DNA of 64,000 nt from Nicotiana tabacum (taxonomy: Eukaryota > Streptophyta > Magnoliopsida > Solanales > Solanaceae). The notes below the pieces were generated by a model. That model did not search any database. It was not told the origin of the DNA and worked only from the letters and a program-made list of their open reading frames with translations. Location: contig NC_134084.1 of assembly GCF_000715075.1 (NCBI RefSeq), positions 96,080,411 through 96,144,410 of the forward strand, in the 5' to 3' direction. Below are positions 21,601 to 32,110 of this stretch, in pieces (the first letter of the stretch is position 1; every line of letters begins with the position of its first letter). Both the position numbers and the translations under genes were made by a program.

Positions 21601-22911
21601 AAGGCCGTCTTCGAGTAACTTCTCCTTAGTCATTCCCGAACTTCCCTTTGCACTCACTACACCTTTTTCATCATCCATCAAAGCAGAACAATAGGCAAGC
21701 AAGTCAAGCTTCAATGATTTCAAAGCAAGCGGATCAAACACTGACGGATAAAAGCTCAAGCTCATATCAACGACATTCTTCCTTTTCTCCACATCCCTCC
21801 TCAATACCAACCGTATCAATCCAACTAACCAATGCAGCACCAGCAACCGGAAAGACAAATGATGCTGAGATTCTTTCGACAACAACAAGAGTCGACTCGC
21901 GATTTCCAACTCTTGCCCTTCGAACGAGTCCATAAAGCTTAAATACATGACTAAATAAGCATGCCATAACAAAGGATCGTACGTATAAAGCAACCCTGAA
22001 AACTGAACCTTCAACAAAGACCCCTGCAAATCTAAAGCTGCAGCAACTGGCAATGTCTTGTCCATAAACTCCAAGAGACCCCAAGGAGTCAAATTTTGTG
22101 GCCATTCAAACAAAAATGAGATCACTCTCCTTAACTCCCTATTACTCAAATCTGACAACTCCCCCCCTACAAAAACCTCATCTTTACAACTTTCATCTAC
22201 TAAAAACCTCGGTACACTAAACGGAACCAACGTACTCGAAGAATTACTAAACGATACATGAGGTTTTAATTTCACGATGTTATAAACAACAGTAACTAAC
22301 AACAATACATAGCTTTGGCCAGCATGAGTACGTTCACTTTGGCACAAACTCCATAGATGTGATCCAATTTCACAAAGTAAACAAGGAAAAGCAATTTCTA
22401 ACTCACGTAAGCATTCGCAGGCGATCGACCGGGTTTGTCGGTCAACGCTATGATTCGGCCGGTTGATAATAGTCAACAGAAGCTCAATTAAGCTTTCAAA
22501 CGGAGTAATAAAACTCGAATTAACAGAATTTAACGGGAAACTAACGGAATTGATGAAAATCGAAGTGGACGAGATGAGGAACTGTTCTTTGAGCGCGAAT
22601 GAAGTTGAAACGCCGTCGTTTGGTGATTGGATGACTGATCTTAGAGTTTCGAGGAGACGGTTAAGGAAAGTGGATGAAACGTTGTCGTTTTGGTTGTTGT
22701 ATTGTTGTTCTTCGAGGAAGATGAGGAGTTGGAGTTTGAGATTGTGAGGGAGGTCTTTGCGGAGGAGTGATGAAAGTGTGAGGTTAAAGAGAGGAATGGC
22801 GGCGTAGTTGGTGGAAGTCCACCGGAGTAGCCGTGTTGCGCCGCCGTGGTTGTAGTCGTCGATTAGATTTTCCCATTCTGATGGCGATAAGGGTTTGAGT
22901 TCCGATGACAT
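18632..22911 (-). CDS. AP5B1: AP-5 complex subunit beta (adaptor-related), three exons
   Basis: Exons on the minus strand: 22911-21442, 20770-20331 and 20117-18632 (stop included). All junctions are GT..AG: CAG|GTACAA / TTGCAG|AGAAC, and CCAG|GTAATT / TTGCAG|AATTT. The lengths (1470 + 440 + 1486 = 3396 bp) keep one frame of 1131 codons with no internal stop. The protein is a Leu-rich helical-repeat trunk (adaptin-like) in exons 1-2, followed by a more polar C-terminal part in exon 3 with several short beta-rich segments, as expected for an adaptin beta chain. I recognise it as the plant homologue of AP-5 beta (named from memory; Arabidopsis At3g19870). AP-5 is a late-endosomal adaptor of zeta, beta, mu and sigma chains. 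The ATG at 22911 is the first Met of a long open frame. Only about 90 bp separate it from a MULE terminal repeat. ORFs on the opposite strand here are shadows. Confidence 0.85.
20118..20330 (-). other. Intron 2 of the AP-5 beta gene
   Basis: 213 bp, GT..AG, phase 2 (the split Arg codon AG|A restores the frame). Confidence 0.85.
20771..21441 (-). other. Intron 1 of the AP-5 beta gene
   Basis: 671 bp, GT..AG, phase 0, AT-rich with an A/T homopolymer near 20890. No inserted element recognised. Confidence 0.85.
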
Positions 22912-23003
22912 TTGAGTCGGTCCTAGTTCCGAGTCTGAAAAACTCGTCGCTCAGTAATGGGTCTCAAGTTCTTGTCATTTTTTTTAAGGGTCGTACTGGT
23001 TTG
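22912..23003 (-). promoter_or_regulatory. 5' UTR / remaining promoter-proximal segment of the AP-5 beta gene
   Basis: Only about 92 bp lie between the start codon and the first base of the MULE terminal repeat. No convincing TATA box is visible in it, so the transcription start may lie in the terminal repeat or further inside the transposon. This is inferred from position. Confidence 0.4.
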
Positions 23004-23120
23004 CTGGCCACTTAAACTTGTATGGCTTTTGAAAGTTGATACACAAACTTTAAACTTTCTCATTTAAACACTCAAACTCGTAAAATCTATAACTAATAAA
23101 CATATTTGACCGTTGACCGA
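23004..23120. repeat. Left terminal inverted repeat of the MULE
   Basis: Matches the reverse complement of 41020-41135 at roughly 80% by eye. Confidence 0.7.
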
Positions 23121-23329
23121 TCCGATGTAGCATCAGTTGGTCCTAGTCAGCCTGCTGCATGAGTATCACGATGTTTATGAGCGTGAGAGCCTCCTTCCCA
23201 ACACCCAGCGGTAAAAAAAAAATGAGACATATTTAAGTGGGTTCTTATTCCTTCAATGTAAAATACATTATCTCTCTATTATATAGCATTTGAAGCTTCA
23301 TTCCTTCACGTTTCTTAAAATCTGAAGGT

Positions 23330-23661
23330 TTGTTTAAATTTTTTTTCTTTTTTCTGACTGTGAAAATATATCAAAGTCCTGTATTTTGTCATTGTGGAGT
23401 TGAAGCTCATTTTTTCATCACTTGGAAGCCAGCAAATCCAAGAAGAAGGTTTTATGGGTTCTCAAACTATGGTCGAGCTAATTATTGTAATTTTTTAGGT
23501 GGTTTGACTCACCTCTTCCAGATCACTATAAACAGGTGATTTCAGAGTTGTTATCAAGAATTAGAGAGAGAGATCGACTACAACGTAGGAAGAGGGTGAA
23601 GATCATTGTAACTTTAGTTGTTGTAGTAGCACTAATAATTGTAATTTTTTTCTTAGTCTAG
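23330..23661 (+). pseudogene. zf-GRF zinc-finger protein remnant (MULE accessory gene?)
   Basis: The frame gives FCHCGVEAHFFITWKPANPR, then RRFYGFSNYG and NYCNF, then after a one-base slip in a T run (about 23492-23498) WFDSPLPDHYKQVISELL. A basic stretch and a C-terminal hydrophobic segment (VKIIVTLVVVVALIIVIFFL) end at TAG 23659-23661. C-x-C-G..TW.P.NP.RRFYGC..C.FF.W.D is the GRF-type zinc finger; many plant GRF proteins have such a membrane tail. The Cys after FYG is Phe here, so one zinc ligand is lost as well as the frame. It faces the transposase remnant at 40101-40930. The N-terminal start is uncertain. Confidence 0.6.
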
Positions 23662-23910
23662 TTAGCACTAATCAGTGTCTTCATAACCCTATGTACAATG
23701 ATACTGACAAAATGAATGAATTGTGGAATGAAAAAAGCAATTTTGACATAAACAAGCACGCATATATAAACAACCAAGTTCGATCAGCCTTATTGGTTGA
23801 CAAAATTAGCATTGAACTGCTGCCCAGTAGCAAATATAATTTAAACATTGTTCCAAAAGAAAAGTCATAGTTAAACAGACTTAAGTTAACCTACAAATTA
23901 AGTTCTGCAA

Positions 23911-23915
23911 CTAAC
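23911..23915. repeat. Target-site duplication CTAAC (left) of element B
   Basis: Precedes TGTCACAACC; identical to 37656-37660. Confidence 0.85.
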
Positions 23916-24068
23916 TGTCACAACCCGGAGTTCCCACCATCGGGAGTTGTGATGGCGCCTACTAATGTGAGCTAGGCAAGCCGACTGTTTGATCAATTTA
24001 CCTTTTTTCCCATTTTAATCCTTTAGCAATTATGAGCAATAATTTAAAGACAACGGAATTTAAGTCAA

Positions 24069-24291
24069 CAACAACAACAACAACCCAGTATAATCCCACT
24101 TAGTGGGGTCTGAGGAGGGTAGTGTGTATGCAGACCTTACCCCTACCTTGGAGTAGAGAGGTTGTTTCCAAATAGACCCTCGGCATCCTTCCCTCCAAGA
24201 ACTTCCCACCTTGCTCTTGGGGAGACTCGAACTCACAACCTCTTAGTTGTAAGTGGAGGTTGCTTACCATTAGAGCAACCCCTCTTGTGGG
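24069..24291 (-). mobile_element. TS-family SINE (tRNA-derived)
   Basis: On the minus strand the element begins GGGGTTGCTCTAATGGTAAG with a pol III A-box-like sequence, has a B box GGTTGTGAGTTCGAGTCTCC (24221-24240), and ends ..TATACTGGG followed by (TTG)n. This is the tail type of the tobacco TS SINE family. It is flanked by a perfect 7-bp duplication AAGTCAA (24062-24068 and 24292-24298). The other LTR of the same element shows the empty site (AAGTCAA once, 34970-34976). Length about 223 bp. Confidence 0.93.
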
Positions 24292-24841
24292 AAGTCAAGC
24301 GGAAGAAAAACAATACAACTATTTAAACAAGACTACCCAGAATTTGGTGTCACAAGTCATGGACTGTCTAAGAACACTACAAACAAAGTATGAATGAAAT
24401 ACATAAGTTTGTCTCTGAATAAATAAAAACAGAAAGAGGAAAGATAGGAGGTGACGCCAAGGCCCGCAGACGTCTGCAGGACTACCTCGGGTCGCCTGTG
24501 TGGACTGAAAACAGCACCCCCACTGTGGTCCAAGCGCTCTGGTATCAGTATCTGCACACAGTGCAGAGTGTAGTATCAGCACAACCGACCCTATGTGCTG
24601 GTAAGTGCGTAGCCTAACCTCGGCGAAGTAGTGACGAGGCTAGGACCAAACTACCAAATAAACCTGTGCAGTTAAATCATATACATCGGAAATAGAAGCA
24701 GATATTTACAATTAAAATTGGGCAGGGGAAATATGTTGCGGGGAGTAACAGGTAACAACAGAACGACAGTAGAGAAACATAAGGAATGCCATAAATCAAT
24801 TACCAGAAAAAATAAGGAAATAGAAGAAACAGGTACACACG

Positions 24842-24998
24842 TAATACCGTTGCAGGCGTGCAACCCGATCCTATTTCATATGATACCGTTGCAGGCGTGC
24901 AACCCGCTCCCATTTCATATATTACCATTGCAGGCGTGCAACCCTCTCCCATTTCACATATTACCATTGCAGGCGTGCAACCCGCTCCCATTTCTTTT
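24842..24998 (-). repeat. 39-bp minisatellite with TTGCAGGCGTGCAA hairpins (4 copies)
   Basis: Four 39-bp units in the 3' LTR of B, each with TTGCA-GGCG-TGCAA arms. The 5' LTR has five units (35542-35736). Confidence 0.88.
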
Positions 24999-25014
24999 AG
25001 CAACATCAATCATA

Positions 25015-25200
25015 AAAGGGTCCCGGCAAGGGAACAATAATATCAAAACAAATATTCCGGTAAGGGGACAATAATATGATAATAACATCCCGGCAAGGGA
25101 ACAATAATAATAATAATATCCCGGCAAGGGAACAATAATGATAATAACATTTCGGCAAGGAAACAATAATGATAACAACATCCCGGCAAGGGAACAATTA
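25015..25200 (-). repeat. ~31-bp repeat CCCGGCAAGGGAACAATAAT (about 6 copies)
   Basis: Tandem units with CCCGGCAAGGGAACAATAAT followed by variable (ATA)-rich linkers. The counterpart in the other LTR is 35755-35940. Confidence 0.85.
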
Positions 25201-25904
25201 TGATAATCCTCATATGAAGTGCAATAAACCACAACGGAGTCATAACAAGTACAATACAAGACTCACGGGCATGCTTGACACCGACGTATAGATACTAATC
25301 ACCATGCCTATACGTCGTACTCCACGATTAACATGTAGCAATTAAGACACGACTCCTAATCTCTCAAGCTAAGGTTAAACCAAACACTTACCTCGAACTT
25401 CCAAAGCCAACTCAAGCCTCAAACACCACTTTTCCTTTTGAATTTGGCTCCAAATCAATTGTATCTAGACATAATCGATTTAATAACATTAATAAACGCT
25501 AAACAATCCAATTCCAGTGCTTAATTATAGATTTCTTATCATTCTTCCCAAAAAGTCAAAAATCGACCTCGGGCTCGCTTGGTCAAAACATGAGGTTCGG
25601 ATCAAAACCCGATCACCCATTCACCCACGAGCCCGAATATGTAATTAGTTCCAAAATCCGACCCCAAAACGAGGTCTAAATCCCAATTATACAAAACGCC
25701 TTAACTCTACCCAAATCCCTAATTTTCTACCCTTAAGAACATGATTTAGGCCTAGAAATCTAATGAGTGTTAATGAAAATTGAAGAAAATGAGTCTAAGA
25801 TTACATACCTATGAATTTGTGGTGAAGTTCTCTTTCAAAAATCGCCCAATTTGGAGTTTAGAAGAAGAAGTTATGAAAATTATGAAAACTCCCGTTTCTG
25901 TTAC

Positions 25905-25916
25905 TGTTTTAAATGA
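25905..25916 (-). promoter_or_regulatory. TATA-like box in 3' LTR of element B
   Basis: CATTTAAAACAG on the minus strand, 20 bp downstream of the palindrome tract and next to GCCCAGT. A weak TATA match. A donor-like ATAGGTATGT follows about 100 bp further on (25802-25811). Confidence 0.4.
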
Positions 25917-25935
25917 CTGGGCAAAAATACACTAC

Positions 25936-26211
25936 ACGATCGCGAACAAGCCTATGTGATCGCATAGGTTTGACTCTCCTAACCTACGTGTTCGCGAGCT
26001 AGGGGCCGTGTTCGCATAGGGTTAAAACTACCCAGCCCCCCAGGCCCCTTCCTACTCTATGCGTTCGCGACTGACCCGGTGCGTTCACGTAGAGTAAATT
26101 CCCAAAGCTCCGCGTTCGCACCTAGGTCTACGCATTCGCATAGTGTAAACCTGCCCTCCTCCCAATTTGTGTTGTGCGTTCGCGAGGGTTACCACGCGAT
26201 CGCATAGAGTT
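25936..26211 (-). promoter_or_regulatory. U3 array of GTTCGCGA / GCGATCGC quasi-palindromes (element B, 3' LTR)
   Basis: About a dozen copies such as ACGATCGCGAAC, TGCGTTCGCGACT, GTGTTCGCGAGCT and GCGATCGCATAG, separated by 15-25 bp. Located 0.72-1.0 kb from the LTR 5' end, just upstream of the TATA-like box. The other LTR has the tract at 36667-36945. Confidence 0.6.
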
Positions 26212-26883
26212 AAAAACTCAGACACCAGCAACAACAAAAATACCATATTTCTAAGTCCAAAAACACTCCGACGCTTATCTGAAACTCACCCGATCCCTCG
26301 GGGCTCCAAACCAAACATGCACACTACCTCAAAAATACCCTACACACTTACTCGTGCGATCAAATCGCCAAAATAACATTAACAACTATGAGTTTAGTAT
26401 CAAAATCATGAAATCACTTAAGAACTTCAAGTTTTTCAATTTTTCTCAAATACGGTCCGATTCACGTCATTTCAAGTCCGTTTCTTACCAAATTTCACAG
26501 ACTCGACTTAAACCATATATAAGACCTATACCTCTGGAACCATAATACGGGCCCGATAGCATCAAATTTTAAACACATTTCATTTCTAAAATTTATAAAT
26601 AATTTCAGAAAATAATTTTCTTTAGAAAGTCATTCCTCGGGCTAGGGACCTCGGAATTCGATTCCGGGCATACGCCCAAGTCCCATATTTTCCTACGGAT
26701 CCTCTAGGACCGTCGAATCATGGGTTCAGGTCCATTTACCCAAAATGTTGACCGAAGTCAACTTATATATATTTTAAAGTTAAAATTCATCATTTTTCAC
26801 AAATTTTCACATAATAGCTTTCCGGCTACGTGTCTGGACTGCACACGTAAATCGAGGTACTGCCGAAAGAGGTTTTTAAGGCT

Positions 26884-28200
26884 TCAGAATGAAAAATTTA
26901 TTTCTAAAACAAGTGATAAAAGGTCATCACCTTCTCCACCTCTAAAACAACCGTTCGTCCACGAACAGGCATAAGAAGGAAGTATCTGAGTTAAAAGATG
27001 GGGATAACGGCTCCGCATATCGGACTTGGACTCCCAGGTCGATGCCTCAGTAGACTGACCTCTCCACTGAACACGAATAGAAGGAAAACTCTTCGATCTC
27101 AACTGACGAACCTGCCGGTCTAGAATAGCTACCGGCTCCTCCTTATAGGACAAGTTCTTGTCCAACTGGACAGTGCTGAAATCTAACACGTGGGATGGAT
27201 CATTGTGATACTTCCGAAGCATGGACACATGAAACACTGGGTGCACGGCTGATAAGCTCGGCGGTAATGCAAGTCTGTAAGCCACCTCTCCCACTCGATC
27301 AAGAATCTCAAACGGGCCAGTGAACCTAGGGCTAAGCTTGCCCTTCTTTCCAAATCTTATCACGCCCTTCATAGGCGACACCCGAAGCAATACCCGCTCA
27401 CCGACCATGAATGCTAGATCTCGAACCTTACGGTCGGCATAACTCTTTTACCTAGACTGAGCAGTAAGAAGCCTATCCTGAATAATCCTGACCTTGTCCA
27501 AGGCATCCTGTACTAGATCTACACCCAACAACCGAGCCTCTCTCGGCTCAAACCATCCAACCGGTGACCAACACCGCCTACCATACAAAGCCTTATGAGG
27601 AGCCATCTGAATACTCGACTGGTAGATGTTGTTGTAGGCAAACTCTACTAAAGGCAAAAACTGATCCCACGAGCCTCCAAAGTCAATGACACAAGCTCAG
27701 AGCATATCCTCCAAAATCTGAATAGTATGCTCGGACTGCCTGTCCGTCTAAGGATGAAATGTTGTGCTCAACTCAACCTGTGTGCCCAGCTCTCGCTGAA
27801 CTGACCTCTAAAAACGTGAGGTAAACTGCATACCTCGGTCCGAAATGATAGACAAGGGCATACCATGAAGACGAACAATCTCCCGGATATAGATCTCTGC
27901 TAACCTCTCAGAAGAATAGGAGACTGCCACAGGAATGAAATGTGCTGACTTGGTCAGCCTATCAACAATGACCCACACTGCGTCGAACTTCCTCCGAGTC
28001 TGTGGGAGACCAACAATGAAATCCATAGTGATCCGCTCCCACTTCCACTCGGGGAGCTCAATCCTCTGAAACAAACCATCAGGCCTCTGACGCTCATACT
28101 TAACTGCTGACAGTTCAAACACCGAGCCACATATGCAACAATGTCCTTCTTCATTCTCCTCCACCAATAATGTTGTCGCAAATCCTGGTACATCTTAGCG
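26884..28200 (-). pseudogene. Element B integrase with chromodomain-like C-terminus (broken)
   Basis: In order on the minus strand: zinc module end (ARCLNCQQ, about 28115), core with MDFIVGLP (first Asp, about 28025) and IISDRG (second Asp, about 27850), then FAYNN..MAPHKALYGRR, MVGERVLLRVSPMKG, and the chromodomain-like VQWRGQSTEASTWE (about 27075-27035). The frame passes through the PPT and reads about 16 codons into the 3' LTR before stopping at 26884. Breaks include TAA at about 27449 and TAG at about 27750 (both at Gln positions relative to element A), TAG at about 27810 (Trp position), and a frameshift near 28110. Confidence 0.85.
26931..26943 (-). other. Polypurine tract of element B
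   Basis: TAGAGGTGGAGAAGG on the minus strand immediately before the 3' LTR. Confidence 0.7.
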
Positions 28201-30158
28201 GCACCCGGATGAATGGAGTACCGAGAACTATGGGTCTCCTATAAAATAAACTCTCGGAGTCCATCCATATTAGGAACACAAACGCGACCCTGCAATCTCA
28301 GAACTCCGTCATCTCCCAAGGTAACCTGCTTGGCACCTCCGTGCTGCACCATGTCTCAAAGGACACATAAATGGGGATCATCATACTGCCGATCTCAGAT
28401 ACGTTCCAATAACGATGAACGAGCGATTGTGAAAGCTAACACCCGGCTGGGCTCCGAAACATCAAACCTCACAAACTGATTGGCCAAAGCCTGAATATCC
28501 AAGGCAAGCGGTCTCTCACCGACCGAAATATAAGCAAGACTAGCCATACTGGCTGATTTCCTACTCAAAGCATCGGCCACCACATTGGCCTTTCCCGGAT
28601 GATACAAGATGGTGATATCATAGTCTTTCAACAGCTCCAACCACCTTCTCTACCTCAAATTTAGCTCCTTCTGTTTGAACAAGTACTGCAGACTCTTGTG
28701 ATCCCTGAACACCTCACATGCCACGCCATACAGATAATGCATCCAAATCTTCAATGCGTGAACAATGGCTGCCAACTCCAAATCATGAACTGGATAGTTC
28801 TTCTCATGAATCTTCAACTGCCGCGAAGCATAGGCAACGACCTTGCCATCCTACATCAACACCGTACCAAGTCCAATACGAGATGCATCACAATAAACTT
28901 TATAAGGCCCTGAACCTGTGGGCAAAACCAATACCGGAGCCGTAGTCAAAGCTGTCTTGAGCTTCTAAAAGCTCGCCTCACACTCATCAGACCATCTAAA
29001 CTGGGCACCCTTCTGGGTCAATCTGGTCATCGGGGTTGCAATAGACAAAATCCCCTCCACAAACCGACGATAATAGCCTGCCAATCCCAAGAAACTTCAG
29101 ATATCTGTAGCTGATGCTGATCTAGGCCAGTTCTTAACTGCCTCAATCTTCTTCGGATCAACCTGAATACCCTTCGCTGATACCACATGACCCAGGAATG
29201 CAACTGAACTCAACCAGAACTCACACTTTGAAAACTTGGCATACAACTGACTATCCTTCAAAGTCTGAAGAACCACTCTAAGATGTTGCTTGTGCTTCTC
29301 CCGGCTGCGGGAATAGATCAAAATATCATCAATGAAGACTATCACAAATGAATCCAAGTTAGGCCTGAACGCTCGGTGCATCAAATACATAAAAGCTTCT
29401 GGGGCATTTGTCAACTCGAATGACATCACCAAGAACTTATAATGCCCGTACCGAGTGCAGAAAACTGTCTTAGGGACATTAGATGCCCTAATCCTCAACT
29501 GATGGTAGCCAGATCTCAAGTCAATCTTCGAAAATATCTTAGCACCCTGAAGCCGATCAAACAAATCATCAATTCTCGGCAATGGATAATTATTCGTGAT
29601 TGTAACCTTGTTCAACTGCCGATAATCAATACACATTCTCATCGATCTGTCCTTCTTCTTAACAAACAACACCGGCGCACCCCAAGGCGAAATACTAGGT
29701 CTAATGAAACCTTTTTCAAGCAAGTCTTGCAACTGCTCCTTCAACTCTTTCAATTCAGGAGGGGCCATACGATACGGGATAGAAATGGGCTGGGTGCCCG
29801 GAGCCAAATCAATGCAAAAGTCAATATCCCTATTGGGTGGCATACCTGGCAGGTCTGAAGGAAATACCTCAGGAAACTCACGAACAACAGGCACAGAATC
29901 AATAGAAGGAACCTCAGCACTCGAATCACGAACATAGGCCCAATAGGCCAAACACCCCTTCTCGACCATACGCCAAGCCTTCATATAAGAGATAACACTA
30001 TGGGTAGAATGACCAGGAGTCCCTCTCCACTCTAAACAAGGTAAACCCGGCAAGGCTAAGGTCATAGTCTTGGCATGACAGTGCAAGATAGCGTGGTAAG
30101 GTGATAACCAGTCCATCCCTAATATGACATCAAAATCAACCATGTCCAGAAGTAACAA
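28201..30158 (-). pseudogene. Element B protease end, reverse transcriptase and RNase H (broken)
   Basis: The long frame 30158-29097 holds the protease motif VILGMDWLS, the linker [14 protein letters not shown], and RT with [37 protein letters not shown] and catalytic FIDDILIYS (29330-29300). It breaks at about 29097 within the connection. RNase H and the linker (28990-28400) are in pieces with TAG codons at about 28967, 28854 and 28655, each at Gln positions. [25 protein letters not shown] is well preserved. More of RT is intact than in element A. Confidence 0.88.
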
Positions 30159-30600
30159 ATATACACGAGTCTTGAGACCCCCAATTACAACTATACATGA
30201 ACGATGGACTTAATCTACCACAATAGAGTCACCCACTGGTGTAGACACATATACAGGAGCACTCAAAGAATCACTAGACATAACCAGATCCGGTGCAAAA
30301 TAAGATGACACATAGGAGTATGTAGACCCTAGATCAAATAGGACTGAAACATCTCTACTACAAACCAGAACAGTACTTGTGATAACTGCATCGGAAGCCT
30401 TATCCTCAGGCCTGGCTGGAAGAGCATAACATCGGGGCTCGGCCCCACCACCCTAAACTACATCTCTGGGACGGCCTACTATTGGCTGGCCTCTACCTCT
30501 ACCTCTAATTCATCTACCTCTACCTCTAGCACCTCTACCTCCACCCCTAGCTGGCTGGGCAAGCTGTGGAACACTCGGTGCCTGAACCATAGCACAGAAA
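30159..30600 (-). pseudogene. Element B protease active-site region and gag-pol linker
   Basis: On the minus strand a Gly/Arg-rich linker (30550-30480 contains repeated ctacctctac, coding for Arg/Gly-rich sequence) leads to a retropepsin-type VLFDLGSTYSYVS (about 30345-30305). Leu replaces the Pro of element A's DPGST. A TAA at about 30209 interrupts the frame. Confidence 0.75.
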
Positions 30601-31941
30601 CCCGAATGCTGAGAGCTGCTTGATGCTCGAGGACAATATCTAGCAATGTGCCTCGTGTCGCCACAAGTAAAATAAGCCCTTGGCTGCTGGGGCTGACGAC
30701 CCTAAAAACTCTGAAGCGGCGGTGCACTGATAGGAGCTGGTGGTGCACTGTAGGACTGCTAATCAGAATACTGCATATGAGAACCACGGCCACCTGAAGC
30801 ACCGTGAGAAATCTGAAGTGCTAACTGAAAAGGGCTAGGAGGATGGCCTCTACCATACAAATACCTGCCTCCAGACAAGGTGCCACTGAATCTGCCTGAA
30901 TGACGAGGCCTCTTGTCGGACCCCTGACCACCTCCCTACGATAGAACCATCTCCACTCTCCTGGCCAAATTGGCTGCCTCCTGAAAAGAAATCTTACTCC
31001 TTGTCTCCCTAGCCATCTGGAGTCGAATCGGCTTAATAAGTCCCTCTATGAACCTCCTCACCCTCTCTCTCTCTCTCAGTGGGAAGTATGATAAGAGCAT
31101 GACGGGCCAAGTCGATGAATTTGGTCTCATACTGAGTAACAGTAATAGATCCCTACTGGAAATGCTCAAACTGCCTCCGATAGACCTCTCTCTAAGTGAT
31201 GGGGAGAAAATTCTCTAGAAATAGCTGAGTAAACTACTCTCAAGTCAAGGCTAGCGATCCGGTGGGTTTAGCCAAACAATAATCTCTCCACCAAGTCATG
31301 GCGGATCCAGACAAGCGAAAAGTAGAAAAGTCGACCCCATTGGTCTCCACTATCCCCACGTTCTTAAGAACCTCATGACAGCTGTCTAGATAATCCCGAG
31401 GATCCTCAAAAGATACACCGCTGAAAGTAGTAGTGAAGAGCTTGGTGAACCTGTCCAATCTTCACAAAGCATTGGCAGACATAGTTGCACCATCACCGGT
31501 CTGGGCTACCACACCCGGTTGAACTGCTCCAACTGGTTAAGCTACTGGAGTCTAAAACTGGGGAGCCATCTACTTCGGAGTGCGATTAGTAAGAGTCTGG
31601 GCTCCTCCTCCAGCCTAAGAGACGGTTTGTGCTACAGGAAGCAAGCCTGCCTGGGTGACACTCTCCATAAGGCCCACTAGACGGACCAGAGCATCCTGGA
31701 GTACTGGGGTAGCAATAAACTCCTCTGGGACCTAAGCTGGGCCTACCGGAACTGTCTAGGCCGGAACCTCATCATCAAAGTCAACCTGAGGCTCCGCCGC
31801 TGGTGCTGCCGCTCTGGGCTGAGCTCTGCCCCTACCTCGGCCTCTAACACGGCCTCGGCCTTGCCCTATGACCCTTGTAGGAGCTGCTGCTGGGGGCTCG
31901 GGCTGCTGGTCAGTGGATGAAGAAGCGCGTGTTCTCACCAT
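30601..31941 (-). pseudogene. Element B gag (broken; zinc knuckle lacks its first Cys)
   Basis: Starts at MVRTRASSSTDQQPEPP (ATG 31941), then a Gly/Arg-rich stretch, the gag core (MDRFTKLFTTTFSG, SGSAMTWWRDY, RRFIEGL, FQEAANLARRVEM), and a knuckle reading YFTCGDTRHIARYC (about 30685-30640). The first of the four zinc ligands is Tyr instead of Cys (TAT for TGT), so the knuckle is non-functional. In-frame stops occur at about 31755, 31612, 31575 (TAG in CCGAAGTAGATG, Gln in element A), 31238 and 30930. Confidence 0.82.
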
Positions 31942-32110
31942 CTGCGAAAGAACAGAGTAGAAATTCAATTAGCATTGAGAAACGAAACCGCACGATAGGA
32001 AAGAATAAATGTGAAGTTTTTCCTAACTCCGTAGCCTCTAGGGGATAAATACAGACGTCTCCGTACCGATCACTCAGACTCTACTAAGCTTGTCCGTGAA
32101 TTGTGAGACC

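Larger units (their letters stand above)
23916..26931 (-). repeat. 3' LTR of element B (contains a TS SINE)
   Basis: Pairs with 34824-37655. It is longer because of the SINE at 24069-24291. It lacks 23 bp present in the other copy (deletion between two CAATA repeats at about 24311) and has four rather than five 39-bp repeats. Confidence 0.9.

Noticed and set aside
21648..22747. Plus-strand ORFs opposite the AP-5 beta gene
   Set aside because: Shadows of the long exon 1 on the minus strand.
24221..24291. Possible tRNA gene (A and B boxes)
   Set aside because: The boxes belong to a TS SINE with (TTG)n tail and target duplication; no full cloverleaf is formed.
24842..25200. Possible CRISPR-like or satellite array
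   Set aside because: These are minisatellites within an LTR, present in both LTRs of element B at the same place.
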